In this document: positions 16,768-26,900 of the stretch, piece after piece
Position numbering within the stretch: position 1 is the first letter of the stretch
Layout of the letters: each line of letters starts with the position of its first letter
Source of the DNA: Anaerolineaceae bacterium
GTDB taxonomy: Bacteria > Chloroflexota > Anaerolineae > Anaerolineales > Anaerolineaceae
Direction of reading: 5' to 3'
Assembly (NCBI GenBank): GCA_012839565.1
Contig: DUMZ01000005.1
Span: 62,001-126,000, forward strand
DNA length: 64,000 bases
Program-made: the position numbers and the translations under genes
The notes under the pieces: generated by a model
What the model was told of the DNA's origin: nothing
Databases searched by the model: none
The model's input: the letters and a program-made list of their open reading frames with translations, nothing else

Positions 16768-17613
16768 TTATATTACCGCATCTTCCGGTTCTTCTATTAT
16801 GTGTTCATTTTCGCCATGAGAATTTACAAGGTTTCTTTTTCTAAGAAGGAAAGAAAATACCAAAATAAACACTATATTCAGAATCAAAACTATGATGCTT
16901 CCCTCAATTTTGGGTTCTCCGCCGGACAACAATTTGTTTCCAGTAAATTCTGTCACACACAAATGCGGGTAATCATCAGCTAATACGACTCCACCCAGAA
17001 TAACTCCCCCAACACAATTCCAGATAAAGTGCATTATTGTCGGAACAAGCAAAGATTGTGTGTATTCTAATACTATTGTCATCAATAAACTCATAGTAAT
17101 AACATTCAACACTGGAACAAGACCTGCTTGAAAAGCGCCTCCATGCATAAAAGTAAAAAACGTTGTTGTGATTACGGTAGCAACAATAACGTTATAATCA
17201 ACTTTCAGCATTTGATAGAGATATCCTCTTACAAGCAGTTCTTGCATTGCCGCATTAATAAACACAGTAATAACCCATAACCATAACTTCGGCACGGTAT
17301 TACAGGTAGTAATTTTCATTATTCCGGATAGCACAAAAACAATTGCCGGGATTCCTATCCAAAGAATTCCTAAAACCGTACCTATTATCATGTCTTTTAA
17401 TGGTGATAAAACAATTTGTAATTTTATTCTTTTCTTTTCAAACAGCCAAAACAACAGCGTAAAACCAACAATTGCCAAAAGAGGAATCAGTTCCGCCCAA
17501 AATCGCCAAACGGAAGTATCTAATGAATCAGAAACAGGGAATATACTTCCAACAAGTGCCCACCCTATCAAAAAGACTAATACTTTTCCTGTTGTAATCA
17601 ATATCTTCTTCAT
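16768..17613 (-). CDS. CPBP family intramembrane metalloprotease
   Basis: 281 aa with about eight membrane segments. Motif 1 reads AMQELLVRGYLYQ: the second Glu and the Arg of EExxxR are present but the first Glu is Gln. Motif 2 is FFTFMHGG and motif 3 is MHFIWNCVGG, giving the His and Asn ligands. Members cleave prenylated proteins or peptides, or act in bacteriocin immunity; the role here is unknown. The gene is A+T-rich and stands alone, ending at the shared terminator. Confidence 0.85.
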   Translation of the reverse strand: MKKILITTGKVLVFLIGWALVGSIFPVSDSLDTSVWRFWAELIPLLAIVGFTLLFWLFEKKRIKLQIVLSPLKDMIIGTVLGILWIGIPAIVFVLSGIMKITTCNTVPKLWLWVITVFINAAMQELLVRGYLYQMLKVDYNVIVATVITTTFFTFMHGGAFQAGLVPVLNVITMSLLMTIVLEYTQSLLVPTIMHFIWNCVGGVILGGVVLADDYPHLCVTEFTGNKLLSGGEPKIEGSIIVLILNIVFILVFSFLLRKRNLVNSHGENEHIIEEPEDAVI

Positions 17614-17688
17614 TTATATCTTCCGTCGCCTTACTGTCTGATTTTGAGCGGTATGATTCCAAAGCAAAATATCTGGCAAGAAAATATG

Positions 17689-18696
17689 CTATTCTTTGTT
17701 TGGTGTGGATGCCTGAACAATCGCGCTAATCAAGCCAAACAACACACCCGCAATCGGCCAGATAATCCAGGTTTTGTGCCAGGCACCAGTGATGAAACTC
17801 CACGCCAGGTAACCAACCACCATTAATGTCCAGTACGGAGGAGCCCAGCGCTGCATAACCGATTGACTCTTTCGGCGTTCAAGTGTGTAATCGCCTTCGT
17901 TGAGCAGTTTGTCATAGGCACTTTGAAGCATGCTGCCAGATATGAAAAGCCACATACTGATAGCGATGACAACTAGCAGACCACACACAGCACTAAGAAT
18001 CAGCGCTTCGTTGTTTTCGTTCAAGATGCTCACCACAGACAAAGCAGCCACACCCAGCAGTATCAATACCACGCCTAAGGAGATTTTGCGCATGAGCAAT
18101 GGGCGATGATTCTCCCGTGCTTCTTGTATAACGAACTTTTGATGGGGTTCGAGTTTTACCATTTTCTTCTCGAAAATCTCGTACTTTTCGGAACCGATAC
18201 CAACCATCACAAAAAGATAAACCGCGAATGCGACACAGATAAAGAGAAGAGCGATTCCAGCGGCAACAAAACGTTTGTTGGGTTCACCGTCCAGCAAAAC
18301 TGCGGGATTGAACAGACCTTCCGCATAGCCCGAAAAGAAAATAACGGAAATCACCCCAAACAAGACCGAGGCAATACCACCAGCGATCAATCTGGCAGAC
18401 TTTTTGGTTTTTTCGATGAAGGATTCAGCTTCGGCATCCGTGACGGTAACGAAATTATCGTCGCTTGAGGCTTGCTGATATTGATTTGAAATGCCCAGTT
18501 CTGCAGCGAGTTCACTAAGATTACCGAATTCGCTGATGACCTGCCCGACCGCTTCGTTATCAGAACGACCTTCGGCGCGCAGCTGATTGTATTTGTCCTC
18601 CATCATTTGCCCCAGCTCACTTTTAGCGCGCTTGACTTCTTCGGTTTTGGGCAGATGAGCGAACATGTTGTCTAAGTAACTAAAAATTGCGTCCAT
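17689..18696 (-). CDS. PadR-linked HAAS/permease-prefix-domain membrane protein
   Basis: 335 aa. The N-terminal 70 residues (NMFAHLPKTEEVKRAKSELG, then MMEDKYNQLRAEGRSDNEAV and ISEFGNLSELAAELG) match the HAAS/permease-prefix domain 1 found next to PadR regulators. At least five membrane segments follow between residues about 105 and 335. AGGAG stands before the ATG. The gene lies 24 bp after the PadR stop and is almost certainly co-transcribed. By analogy the HAAS domain may bind the PadR regulator and hold it at the membrane, but this is not shown by the sequence. Confidence 0.85.
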   Translation of the reverse strand: MDAIFSYLDNMFAHLPKTEEVKRAKSELGQMMEDKYNQLRAEGRSDNEAVGQVISEFGNLSELAAELGISNQYQQASSDDNFVTVTDAEAESFIEKTKKSARLIAGGIASVLFGVISVIFFSGYAEGLFNPAVLLDGEPNKRFVAAGIALLFICVAFAVYLFVMVGIGSEKYEIFEKKMVKLEPHQKFVIQEARENHRPLLMRKISLGVVLILLGVAALSVVSILNENNEALILSAVCGLLVVIAISMWLFISGSMLQSAYDKLLNEGDYTLERRKSQSVMQRWAPPYWTLMVVGYLAWSFITGAWHKTWIIWPIAGVLFGLISAIVQASTPNKE

Positions 18697-18720
18697 TTTT
18701 TCTCCTATAAATTAATTAAA

Positions 18721-19041
18721 TTATTTGATGAACTGGTCAACGACTTTTTTGGTGACCATCCATTCTTCTTTTTTGAGTTGGTAATGAGTGTGCCCCTGGG
18801 GCGTTAGTTCATAGTATGTACGGGTCTTTCCACCGGTTTCAGTGCCAGCAAACGAACGTAAGTAACCGTTTTTCTCAAGCCGGTTGAAAGCTGAATAGAG
18901 TGTTGTTTCTTTCATTGTGTATAAACCCTGACTGCGGTCAGTAATTCTGCGCGATATTTCGTAGCCATAACTGGGCTCATCCAGGAGTAAATACAAAATA
19001 ATTATATCAGTATATCCTCTTATCACATCGCTGCTTATCAT
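18721..19041 (-). CDS. PadR family transcriptional regulator
   Basis: 106 aa, the usual size for short PadR proteins. The winged helix is visible in IILYLLLDEPSYGYEISRRI, TLYSAFNRLEKNGYLRS and GKTRTYYELTPQGHTHY. It probably represses its own two-gene operon. A consensus promoter upstream (19084-19112) is overlapped by two ACGT-N3-ACGT palindromes, the best candidate operators in the window. AAAGGACA stands before the ATG. Confidence 0.93.
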   Translation of the reverse strand: MISSDVIRGYTDIIILYLLLDEPSYGYEISRRITDRSQGLYTMKETTLYSAFNRLEKNGYLRSFAGTETGGKTRTYYELTPQGHTHYQLKKEEWMVTKKVVDQFIK

Positions 19042-19064
19042 GTTTTTTGTCCTTTCAAAGTATT

Positions 19065-19112
19065 ACGTCTGACGTTGTAACTACTATATCACACGTAGTA
19101 CGTCATGTCAAG
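19065..19112 (-). promoter_or_regulatory. Consensus sigma-70 promoter with two ACGTnnnACGT palindromes
   Basis: Minus strand: -35 TTGACA (19107-19112), 17-nt spacer, -10 TATAGT (19084-19089), then the PadR gene. Palindrome ACGTACTACGT (19094-19104) fills the spacer, and ACGTCAGACGT (19065-19075) lies in the early transcribed region. Their centres are 29 bp apart. This layout suggests repression by PadR. Confidence 0.8.
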
Positions 19113-19325
19113 TACTTTTTTGGGCAATTTATAAGGATTTTTAGGAATTCTTTGGATTTAGGTCGTGAAATTCGTAATAATCTTTGCCGAAACACCAACC
19201 CAGCTTAGAATCATTCAGAAATAAACAATAAGACTCCACCATGGAGAAAAGGGGATAGTAAACACTATTTCTTAGAATCTTATTCTTCTAAGGTTATCAA
19301 TAAAATCATGTGATGACTGTTAACT

Positions 19326-20066
19326 TTAGAAAGGAAGATTATTAAGTAGGTGAGAACCTAAAACAAGACTGAGCAAATTAGCAACAAAGGCATATATAGC
19401 AGCCTTCCATCTGCTCTTCTCTTCTAGAGCAGCAGCAAAAGCAATCATTTCAGCAATAATAACGGTGACTCCAATTATTCCTAAGAATATAAAGGCAGAA
19501 CTTTCATCACTAAGAAATCCAATACAGGTATGCAAAACACCATTTGTTATGAAGTTCACAATAGCGAAAATATTCCAACTCCGTTTTTCACGATATCCAA
19601 ACAAGAAAAATATTATGGCTTCAAGAAGTAGTGTAAGAATTATTCGAATGCTTATTGTAACCGGCGCGTGCCATGCGGGGTATCCTTCAAAAAGAGTTTG
19701 AGATTTGAGATTGAGCGTATAATATGGATAGGGTTTATCAGGGCTATCACCGGGTAAATGCACTTCGAAGTTGTAGTCTTTGGACTCGACGATTAAAATA
19801 AAATTACCGCAAAGCTCCTTTTCATCCAAAAAGTCAAGAGTCAAAAAAGAGAACTCTGCTTCCCATGCAATATCACGTCGTGTTAAAAGCTTTGTTTCAG
19901 TGACTGAATCCCTGGTATAGCGAACAGATAGTTCAAGGTCAGAGGGTGGATTGATAACAACAATGGTCATATGAGGAGGCTGAGCCGCTTTTACCTTTGC
20001 AGGGCGTGGCACAAAAGCATAAAACAGCAAAACAAAGACCAAAATGAAAAGAACTTTATTTTTCAC
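19326..20066 (-). CDS. Unknown secreted-domain/membrane protein, copy 2 of a tandem pair
   Basis: 246 aa from GTG 20066, which gives exactly the same length and the same upstream bases (AGAAAGGCGGTGCT) as its neighbour at 20095-20835; an ATG at 20114 lies further out. A signal-like segment (residues 2-25) is followed by an extracytoplasmic domain of about 100 residues with INPPSDLELSVRYTRDSVTE. Four or more membrane segments follow, beginning at about residue 130, with the motif FGYREKRSWN. No family is recognised. Confidence 0.7.
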   Translation of the reverse strand: MKNKVLFILVFVLLFYAFVPRPAKVKAAQPPHMTIVVINPPSDLELSVRYTRDSVTETKLLTRRDIAWEAEFSFLTLDFLDEKELCGNFILIVESKDYNFEVHLPGDSPDKPYPYYTLNLKSQTLFEGYPAWHAPVTISIRIILTLLLEAIIFFLFGYREKRSWNIFAIVNFITNGVLHTCIGFLSDESSAFIFLGIIGVTVIIAEMIAFAAALEEKSRWKAAIYAFVANLLSLVLGSHLLNNLPF

Positions 20067-20094
20067 AGCACCGCCTTTCTGATAATTGTCGATA

Positions 20095-20835
20095 TTAGTA
20101 TGGCATTTTCCCAATTAAATAAGTCCCTAAAATGAGACTAAGTAAATTTCCAACAAAAGCATAAGCAACATCTTTCCATTTGCTTTGTTCCTCAAGTGCG
20201 ACAGGAAAAGCAATCATTTCAATAATAAAAACAATGACTTCACCAAACCAAAAGACTAATATAGCATAGCCTTCACTTCCAAGAATTGTAATCAAAACGT
20301 GTAAAATGGTTTGTGTTATAAAGTTTACAATAACAAAGAGAATCCAACTCCATTTTTCACGGTAGCCAAAGAGATAGAACACAATACCTTCAAGAAGCAA
20401 TGTGATGATTAACCGAAGACTAAATGAAACCGGTGCTTGCCAGGCAGGTTTTCCTTCAGAAAGTGTTTTAGATTCAAGATCAAGTGTGTAAAGAACATCA
20501 TATTTATCGAAAACGTCATCCGGTAATTTAAGTTTAAAGTTATAGTCTTGCGACTTGACAATTAATACGCCATTACTATAAAGCTCCCGCTCATACAAAA
20601 AGCTATAATCAATAAGACTAAATTTCGCTTCCCAACCAGCATCCCATCGCTCTAAAAGTTTTGTTTCAGTAACAGAGTCTTTGGTATAGCGAACAGATAG
20701 CTTGAGATCGGATGGTGGATTGATAACAGCAATTGTGACTATAGGAGGTGGGGCTGCGTTTGCATTTACAGGATATGGCACAAAAGCAGAAAACAGCAAA
20801 ACAAAGATCAGGATAAGAACAACCTTGTTTTTCAC
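20095..20835 (-). CDS. Unknown secreted-domain/membrane protein, copy 1 of a tandem pair
   Basis: 246 aa from GTG 20835. It is a clear paralogue of the gene at 19326-20066 along its whole length (INPPSDLKLSVRYTKDSVTE, FGYREKWSWILF, LLSLILGTYLIGKMPY). The plan is the same: signal-like segment, small exported domain, then about four membrane helices. The 28 bp between the genes include the shared RBS region. A recent local duplication is the simplest origin. Function is unknown; no catalytic residues stand out. Confidence 0.7.
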   Translation of the reverse strand: MKNKVVLILIFVLLFSAFVPYPVNANAAPPPIVTIAVINPPSDLKLSVRYTKDSVTETKLLERWDAGWEAKFSLIDYSFLYERELYSNGVLIVKSQDYNFKLKLPDDVFDKYDVLYTLDLESKTLSEGKPAWQAPVSFSLRLIITLLLEGIVFYLFGYREKWSWILFVIVNFITQTILHVLITILGSEGYAILVFWFGEVIVFIIEMIAFPVALEEQSKWKDVAYAFVGNLLSLILGTYLIGKMPY

Positions 20836-21157
20836 AGCACCGCCTTTCTGATAATTATCATCACAACTAATTATAATATAAGTTCAGCCCCCGGTTCCGA
20901 CCATGTCCTGACCGAAAAATTGATTGAGTATCTGTTTCATATTCCCGTGTTTAGGCAGAAAGAGAAAGGTCTCCATAGCACTTGCTTTTGAATAGTTTAG
21001 CATAAGGTGTTGATATTTTGCCTGATTTCAAAACAGGAAAACTGGCTTTATGAACGCTACCCTCATCACCTTCAGCTTGCGACAAATTTGAATTCTAACC
21101 ATAATCATATTATCATTGCAGACAAATTAGATAGCGAAATTAGAAAGAACTAATCCC
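20836..21157. other. Intergenic region, 322 bp
   Basis: Presumably contains the promoter of the paralogue pair. On the plus strand an open frame ends in TAA at about 21151 and encodes about 48 residues rich in Asn and His. It lacks a convincing start and RBS, and could be a gene remnant. I see no RNA gene or repeat. Confidence 0.35.
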
Positions 21158-21406
21158 ATGAGAAGATGTGTTTCGTTTAAAACCTTATATGATAATGGGG
21201 TGCGCACATGCGAGCGATGTGGGACAGATTCTCCTTATTATCCCAAGATAAGTCCTTTTTCAGAGAGCAAAATCGCAATCATTCTCATTCTCATCCTTGT
21301 CGTTGTAGCCGTGCTAATTGGTATTAATAAATATATTCCAAATTACCCAATCTTCATCACAGAAAATATTCAATCAAAAAAAGTAAACATATCTATCCTA
21401 AGATAA
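21158..21406 (+). CDS. Small zinc-ribbon-like single-pass membrane protein
   Basis: 82 aa. The N-terminus (MRRCVSFKTLYDNGVRTCER) has the spacing of a bacterial zinc ribbon (CxxC, about 14 residues, CxxC), but the first pair has become C-V-S-F while the second pair (CERC) is intact. A transmembrane helix follows (IAIILILILVVVAVLIGI, residues about 39-57). The RBS is poor and the gene is A+T-rich. It lies 22 bp before the holin-like gene. It may be a decaying gene or an unusual small protein. Confidence 0.45.
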   Translation: MRRCVSFKTLYDNGVRTCERCGTDSPYYPKISPFSESKIAIILILILVVVAVLIGINKYIPNYPIFITENIQSKKVNISILR

Positions 21407-21428
21407 TTTTTTAGTGAACAGGAGTAGC

Positions 21429-21824
21429 ATGAATTTTATTAAACGTGTAATTGTCATCGCATTAGCCTTGGTTTTAGCAGCTTTTGTAATGCGAAACATG
21501 GATGGTTTTGAAATCACACGGACTGGTTGGGTTCATTATGCTGTTATGGCAATAATCTTAGCCATCTTAAACGCCAGCCTGTTGCCGTTGCTGAAAACAA
21601 TGACCTGTGGCATGATAATTCTTACGATGGGTTTGTTTAGTCTGGTATTAAATGCCCTTGTCTTTTGGCTGGCATCCACAATTTCGACCAAACTCTTAGG
21701 CGGTGGTTTTTCAATCACCAGTTTTTGGCCTGCCCTGGTGGGTTCTGTCATTGTTAGCCTGACGACAATGTTCTTCGCCCAAGACAATAAGAAATCTTCA
21801 AGGCATGATAAACAAGACAACTAA
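21429..21824 (+). CDS. Phage-holin-like 4-TM membrane protein (Phage_holin_4_2 type)
   Basis: 131 aa with four hydrophobic helices. ILNASLLPLLKTMTCGMII and GLFSLVLNALVFWLAS are characteristic of the mycobacterial-type 4-TM holin family, which in most bacteria is a chromosomal membrane protein unrelated to lysis. The ATG at 21429 has AGGAG 4 nt before it, so it is preferred over the GTG at 21414. The C-terminal tail is basic and polar. No phage genes are nearby. Confidence 0.85.
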   Translation: MNFIKRVIVIALALVLAAFVMRNMDGFEITRTGWVHYAVMAIILAILNASLLPLLKTMTCGMIILTMGLFSLVLNALVFWLASTISTKLLGGGFSITSFWPALVGSVIVSLTTMFFAQDNKKSSRHDKQDN

Positions 21825-21989
21825 GCCCAAAAAGCTCCAATTCGGACTGACACAACAGACCGACTGCAATTTCACCGTTTAGGTCGAAAGCGGAAGATCT
21901 TCATGGCTATTGAAATTGACCTGTCGTAAAAAGTCATGTAGTATTAAGCAAGCTTGAAATGAAAACATAAAACTGAAGGGTTTTTAATA

Positions 21990-23066
21990 ATGAATTCAGA
22001 AGTAAAAAGCTTTGATGACAACGAATTTAGCAATAATGGGTATGGCTTATTAAGATATCTGGCGGCAGGCCTTACCGTTTTGGCGCATTTTTCCTGGAAA
22101 TATGTCGAGTTTTCTGAAGTTCCCGTTCCCCTGCTAAGCAGAACACTTGACGCGACACTGTATTTCAATCCAATAATTATGTTTTTATCGATAAGCGGGT
22201 ACTTAATCGCTTCATCTGTCGATAAGTCCAAAGATTTAAAGGAATATTTCACCAAGCGCGTTTTGCGTTTGTTTCCGGAATATTGGATGTGCGCCTTGTT
22301 GACGTTTGTTTCCCTGCTTATCCTTGTGCCGCATCTTATTGACAGAAGCATATTATTTTGGTTAGGCACTCAGATAGTTGGTATATCTAACACTCCAGTT
22401 CTTTTAAGAAGCTATGGGACAGGCGCCATTAATGGCTCACTTTGGAGTGTCATGGTTCAAATCCAACTCTATGCGGTTTTGGGCTTCCTTCATAAATACC
22501 TAAAAAAGTTAAAAATATGGCAATGGCTCGTGGTACTTGCAATTTCGCTTGGCGCGAATATTGCCAGTGAATTCTTAGTAAACAACGTCAGCGGTTTCGC
22601 AGTCAAAATTATAGGAAAATTTTTTGTTCCTTTTTTAATCTGGTTTTTTACAGGAGCTTTTGTATACTACAAACGAGAGCGGATGATACCTTTTCTCAAA
22701 AGGGCTGTTTTTCCTTTAATGCTCGCCTATGTTTTTATGAAGGTGATTGACATTCATACACCTGGTTATTTCGAAGAAAGCTTGTTTGGTGTTCTCTGCG
22801 CATTGATTTTTATCGGTGGCGGGTATTTGTTATCCAAAATACATTTTAAAGTCGATTTGACGTATGGAATGTTTCTCTACCACTGGCCAGTCTTGAATGT
22901 GATTATCCATTATGATCTTGTCAATAAATTGCATTGGGTATGGTGTTTGCTTATCTTAGTAGCGGCAACATTGGTTTTGGCGTTCTTGTCGTGGAAGTTC
23001 ATAAATCAGCCCTCAAAAAAACTGTTCAACAATCTTATGATTAGAAAAGAAAAACCTGCTGCTTAA
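21990..23066 (+). CDS. Acyltransferase family 3 (OafA/YrhL-like) membrane protein
   Basis: 358 aa with about ten membrane helices. The N-terminal part GLLRYLAAGLTVLAHFSW carries the conserved His of the acyltransferase-3 family. FTKRVLRLFPEYWMCALL has the family R-x-x-R-x-x-P-x-Y pattern, and INGSLWSVMVQIQLYAVLGF its W-S-x-x-x-E/Q segment. The C-terminal tail is short and no SGNH domain is fused. It probably acetylates or acylates an exopolysaccharide or membrane glycan. It stands alone in the A+T-rich stretch just before the purine operon. Confidence 0.9.
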   Translation: MNSEVKSFDDNEFSNNGYGLLRYLAAGLTVLAHFSWKYVEFSEVPVPLLSRTLDATLYFNPIIMFLSISGYLIASSVDKSKDLKEYFTKRVLRLFPEYWMCALLTFVSLLILVPHLIDRSILFWLGTQIVGISNTPVLLRSYGTGAINGSLWSVMVQIQLYAVLGFLHKYLKKLKIWQWLVVLAISLGANIASEFLVNNVSGFAVKIIGKFFVPFLIWFFTGAFVYYKRERMIPFLKRAVFPLMLAYVFMKVIDIHTPGYFEESLFGVLCALIFIGGGYLLSKIHFKVDLTYGMFLYHWPVLNVIIHYDLVNKLHWVWCLLILVAATLVLAFLSWKFINQPSKKLFNNLMIRKEKPAA

Positions 23067-23244
23067 ACTGGCATGGTAACCCCATTATTTCCAAACACTG
23101 AGTGCGGCAGGCTTTATATCCCCGGTTCATAAAGTGTATACGATGTGCTGACCTGTTTACAAAGTTTCTGGAATGAATCTTTGCGGTTTTACTGAATTAT
23201 CTAGTACACTTAGAAGGTGTGATTTTTTCTTATGCGGAGGCGAT

Positions 23245-23928
23245 ATGGAGCTGCTTTACAAGGGTAAAACCAAGGACGTCTACAAACTTGATGAACATCA
23301 GGTCCTGCTTAAGTTCAAAGATGACATGACCGGCAAAGACGGCGTTTTTGACCCGGGAGAAAACCAGGTTGGACTCAGCATCAAAGGCATGGGCAAAACC
23401 AACCTTTTGGTTACCGAACGCGTTTATAAAATGCTTGAAGCTCAGCAAATCCCCACCCACCGCATCAGCGCGGACATCGACAAAGCCGAAATGATTGTCA
23501 CCCATTGCGCGCCTTTTGGGCACGGGCTTGAAGTCATCTTCCGCAACTTTGCCGCCGGTTCCTTCGTTCGCCGCTATGGGCTTTACGCGCGAGAGATGAT
23601 GCCCCTGGAAGATTACGTGGAATTCACGCTCAAAGATGACCAGCGCCAGGACCCGCTCATCACCAAAGACGCGCTCATCGCCCTGGGTATTCTCAAGCCA
23701 GCGCAATACGACACCCTCAAAGCGCAAACCATCAAAATCGCGCGCATCCTGACCGACTTTCTTGCCAAACAGGGCGCGCGGTTGATTGATATCAAATTCG
23801 AGTTTGGCACCACGCCCGATGGTGACATCGTGCTGATGGACGAAATCTCGCCCGGCAGTATGCGCGTTTATCGTGACGGAGAAAAACTCGACCCCAACGC
23901 TATCGCTGATTTGTTTCTAAAGGACTAA
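23245..23928 (+). CDS. purC: Phosphoribosylaminoimidazole-succinocarboxamide synthase
   Basis: 227 aa. ATP-dependent ligation of aspartate to CAIR, giving SAICAR. Motifs are LLYKGKTKDVYKL at the start, EVIFRNFAAGSFVRRYG, and LIDIKFEFGTTPDGDIVLMD with the C-terminal DEISPGSMRV. The ATG at 23245 is preceded by GGAGG at 4 nt and gives the usual N-terminus; an upstream in-frame ATG at 23173 would add 24 unrelated residues. It is the first gene of the eight-gene purine operon, 6 bp before purL. No purine riboswitch is recognised upstream. Confidence 0.97.
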   Translation: MELLYKGKTKDVYKLDEHQVLLKFKDDMTGKDGVFDPGENQVGLSIKGMGKTNLLVTERVYKMLEAQQIPTHRISADIDKAEMIVTHCAPFGHGLEVIFRNFAAGSFVRRYGLYAREMMPLEDYVEFTLKDDQRQDPLITKDALIALGILKPAQYDTLKAQTIKIARILTDFLAKQGARLIDIKFEFGTTPDGDIVLMDEISPGSMRVYRDGEKLDPNAIADLFLKD

Positions 23929-23934
23929 GCATTC

Positions 23935-26900
23935 ATGATTATTTACAAATATTTTCCAGCCCACGACCAAGAGGCCTTTGCAATCTTGCACGAAATTCAG
24001 GACTTCTTAAAAATTGACTGCCAGGCAGTTGAAATCTTCCATATATACGCCTTTGAAGATGAAAGCCAGCGGGGAGAGATTATCAGCGCGCTTTTTGACA
24101 AACGCTATGGCGAGATTATCCCCGAACTGCCCGATAATCTCGTCTTCATCAAAGATAAAGATGGTCAATACAACCAAGTCCAGGACCAAAGCCTGCGTTA
24201 TCTTAGGGCTACACGCAACGTTACCAGCGACTTGCGCTATTTTCGTGGTTATCGTTTTCAGCTGGCTAACCTCGCTGATTTGGACAAAATCAAGGCTTAT
24301 TTATTCAATCTGCTCGTCCAGGAAGAACTCGATCCCAGACAAATCAGTTTCGACTACGAGATTTCAGATGACAGCGAACATCAGGCAGTGGAAGGCTTCA
24401 ACACCTTCAGCGCTGAAGAACTCACCGCCTTCAAGCAGGAACGCGGCGTCGGTTTGGATATCGACGATTTACAGGTCATTCAAAGCCACTTCCAAAAAGA
24501 AGGTCGTGACCCGCGATTTTGCGAAATCAAAATTTTGGATACCTACTGGTCTGACCATTGCCGCCACACCACGTTCTTAACCAACATTCAGGACGTAACC
24601 ATTCAAGATGGTGATTATAAGGAAGTCGTTCAAAAAAGCTATGAAAACTACCTGGAAAGCCGCGCCTGCGTTTACGAAGGCAAAACGCCCAAGCCCATCT
24701 CGCTCATGGACCTGGCAACCATCAACGCCAAAGAAATCAAAAAACGCGGCCTGTTGACCGACCTTGAGGAAAGCTCCGAAATCAATGCCTGCTCGGTTGA
24801 AGTCGACATTGAAGTCAATGGCGAAACCCAAACCTGGCTGCACATGTTCAAAAACGAAACCCACAACCACCCTACCGAAATTGAACCCTACGGTGGCGCG
24901 CATACCTGCATCGGTGGTTGTATCCGCGACCCACTCTCCGGGCGCGCTGAAGTCATTCAGGGTATCCGCGTTGTCGGCTCGGGCAATCCGCTCACCCCGC
25001 ACGACCGGACTTTGGAAGGCAAACTCGCCCAGCGTTATATCGCCACGCGCGCCATGCAGGGCTTTTCGGATTACGCCAACCAAATCGGCTCACCAGTTGG
25101 CATCGTCAAAGAGTATTACGACGATGGTTTCCTGGCCAAACGCATGGAACTTGGCGCGTTGGTGGCGGCGGTGCCCAAATCCGTGGTGCGTCGCGAAGAA
25201 TCCGCGCCCGGCGATATCATTTTGCTGCTCGGCGCCCCCACCGGACGTGACGGACTGGGCGCGGCGGTGGGCTCTTCTTCTGTTCAAACCAAAAAATCGC
25301 TCAGCAAAGCTGGCGCGGAAGTGCAACGGGGCAACCCCTTTGCCGAACGCAAGATTATCCGCCTGTTCAAACGCCCTGAAGTCACCCGTCTAATTAAAAA
25401 ATGCAATGACTTTGGCGCGGGGGGTGTATCGGTAGCCATCGGCGAACTGGCAGATGGGCTGGATATTAATCTGAACGCGGTGCACACCAAATATCCCGGT
25501 CTGAATGGTTACGAAATCGCGCTCTCAGAATCACAGGAACGCATGGCGGTGGTCATCGCCCCACAAGACCTGGTGGCATTCATCAACTACTGCGATGAAG
25601 AAGGGCTGGAATACGCCCAGGTCGCGCAGGTAAGCGAAGAACCCCGCATGCGTATGTTCTGGCATGGTGAAGCGATTGTTGACCTGAGCCGCGCTTTGCT
25701 CAACTCCAACGGCGCGACGAAACACGCCACTGTCGTTCTTAACACCCATCATCAGGAAACCCCTGAACTGAAAAGCAACGCCCGACTCAATCGCAGTTTG
25801 GGTAAATCCTTGTCGCAAAACTTTGACGCGTCACTCGGGCGCGACACCGTGCTGGCAGAATATGGTGGCAAACATGGCTTAACCGCCCAGGATGGCATCG
25901 TCACCCGCTTCCCCGCGGAAGGCACAAACACCTCGTCGGTGATGACTTACGCCTTCTTCCCGGGCATCGCAAAAGCCAGCGCGTATCACGGTGGTTATTA
26001 CGCCGTTTTGCAATCCATAGTAAAAACCATCGCGCTGACGGGCCAGTATGCCGACATCCGCCTGAGTTTGCAGGAATTTTTCCCCAGCATCAAAGGCAAC
26101 CCGGAACGCATGGGCTTGCCCTTCCTGGCGCTCTTGGGCGCGTTTGAAGTGATGAAAGCGCTCGATATCCCTGCCATCGGTGGCAAGGACTCGATGAGTG
26201 GCTCCTGGCATGAGATTGACGTCCCGCCCAGTCTGGTCAGTTTCGCCGTCAACACCGCGGACAGTCAAAAAGTCGTCTCGCGCGAGTTCAAGCAAGCGAA
26301 TTCGCGGATTCTCCTTACCAAAATCGCCTGTGACGCGCAGGGCATGATTGATTTTGAACAATTCGCCCGCGTCATGCAAGCTTTTGCTGCTTTACACCAA
26401 GATGGCAAAGTTTTAGCCGCTTCAGCGGTCAGCGAACATGGCATCCGTTTTACGTTAGATGACATGGCTTTGGGCAACGGGCTCGGTTTAGAAATCAAGC
26501 CCGAACTGCTGGATACATTTATCCCCGGTAGCATCGTTTTTGAAGTGACCGCAAATTTGGATTATGACCCAAATCTGTTTAAAGAAATCGGACGCACCGC
26601 TGAAAATGGTGGCCATCAGGCTCTGGCACAGACACGCCAAACGGACTATGCGACAATATACGGAGATATTCTGGAAGCAAAGCCTGTCGAGCTTCCCGCC
26701 TTTGAAACCCGCCCGCTTGAACCCATTAAACTAAACAATAAAAAAGTGCTGATTCCCGTACTGGACGGCTCCACAGGCGAATATGACCTGCAACGCGCTT
26801 TTGAAAACGCGGGTTTTGAAGTGCGCCAGGAAATTATCCATACTGACAGTTTTGAGGCTTACCAGAACAGCCTAAGCCAGCTGGCAAACGCCATCCAAAA

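Noticed and set aside
21429..21824. Prophage holin
   Set aside because: The family is mostly chromosomal membrane proteins, and no lysin, capsid or integrase gene is near.
23067..23244. Purine riboswitch upstream of purC
   Set aside because: I do not find the conserved three-way-junction bases or a leader terminator in this short spacer.
24577..26379. Antisense open frames in purL
   Set aside because: Shadows of a strongly conserved coding sequence.
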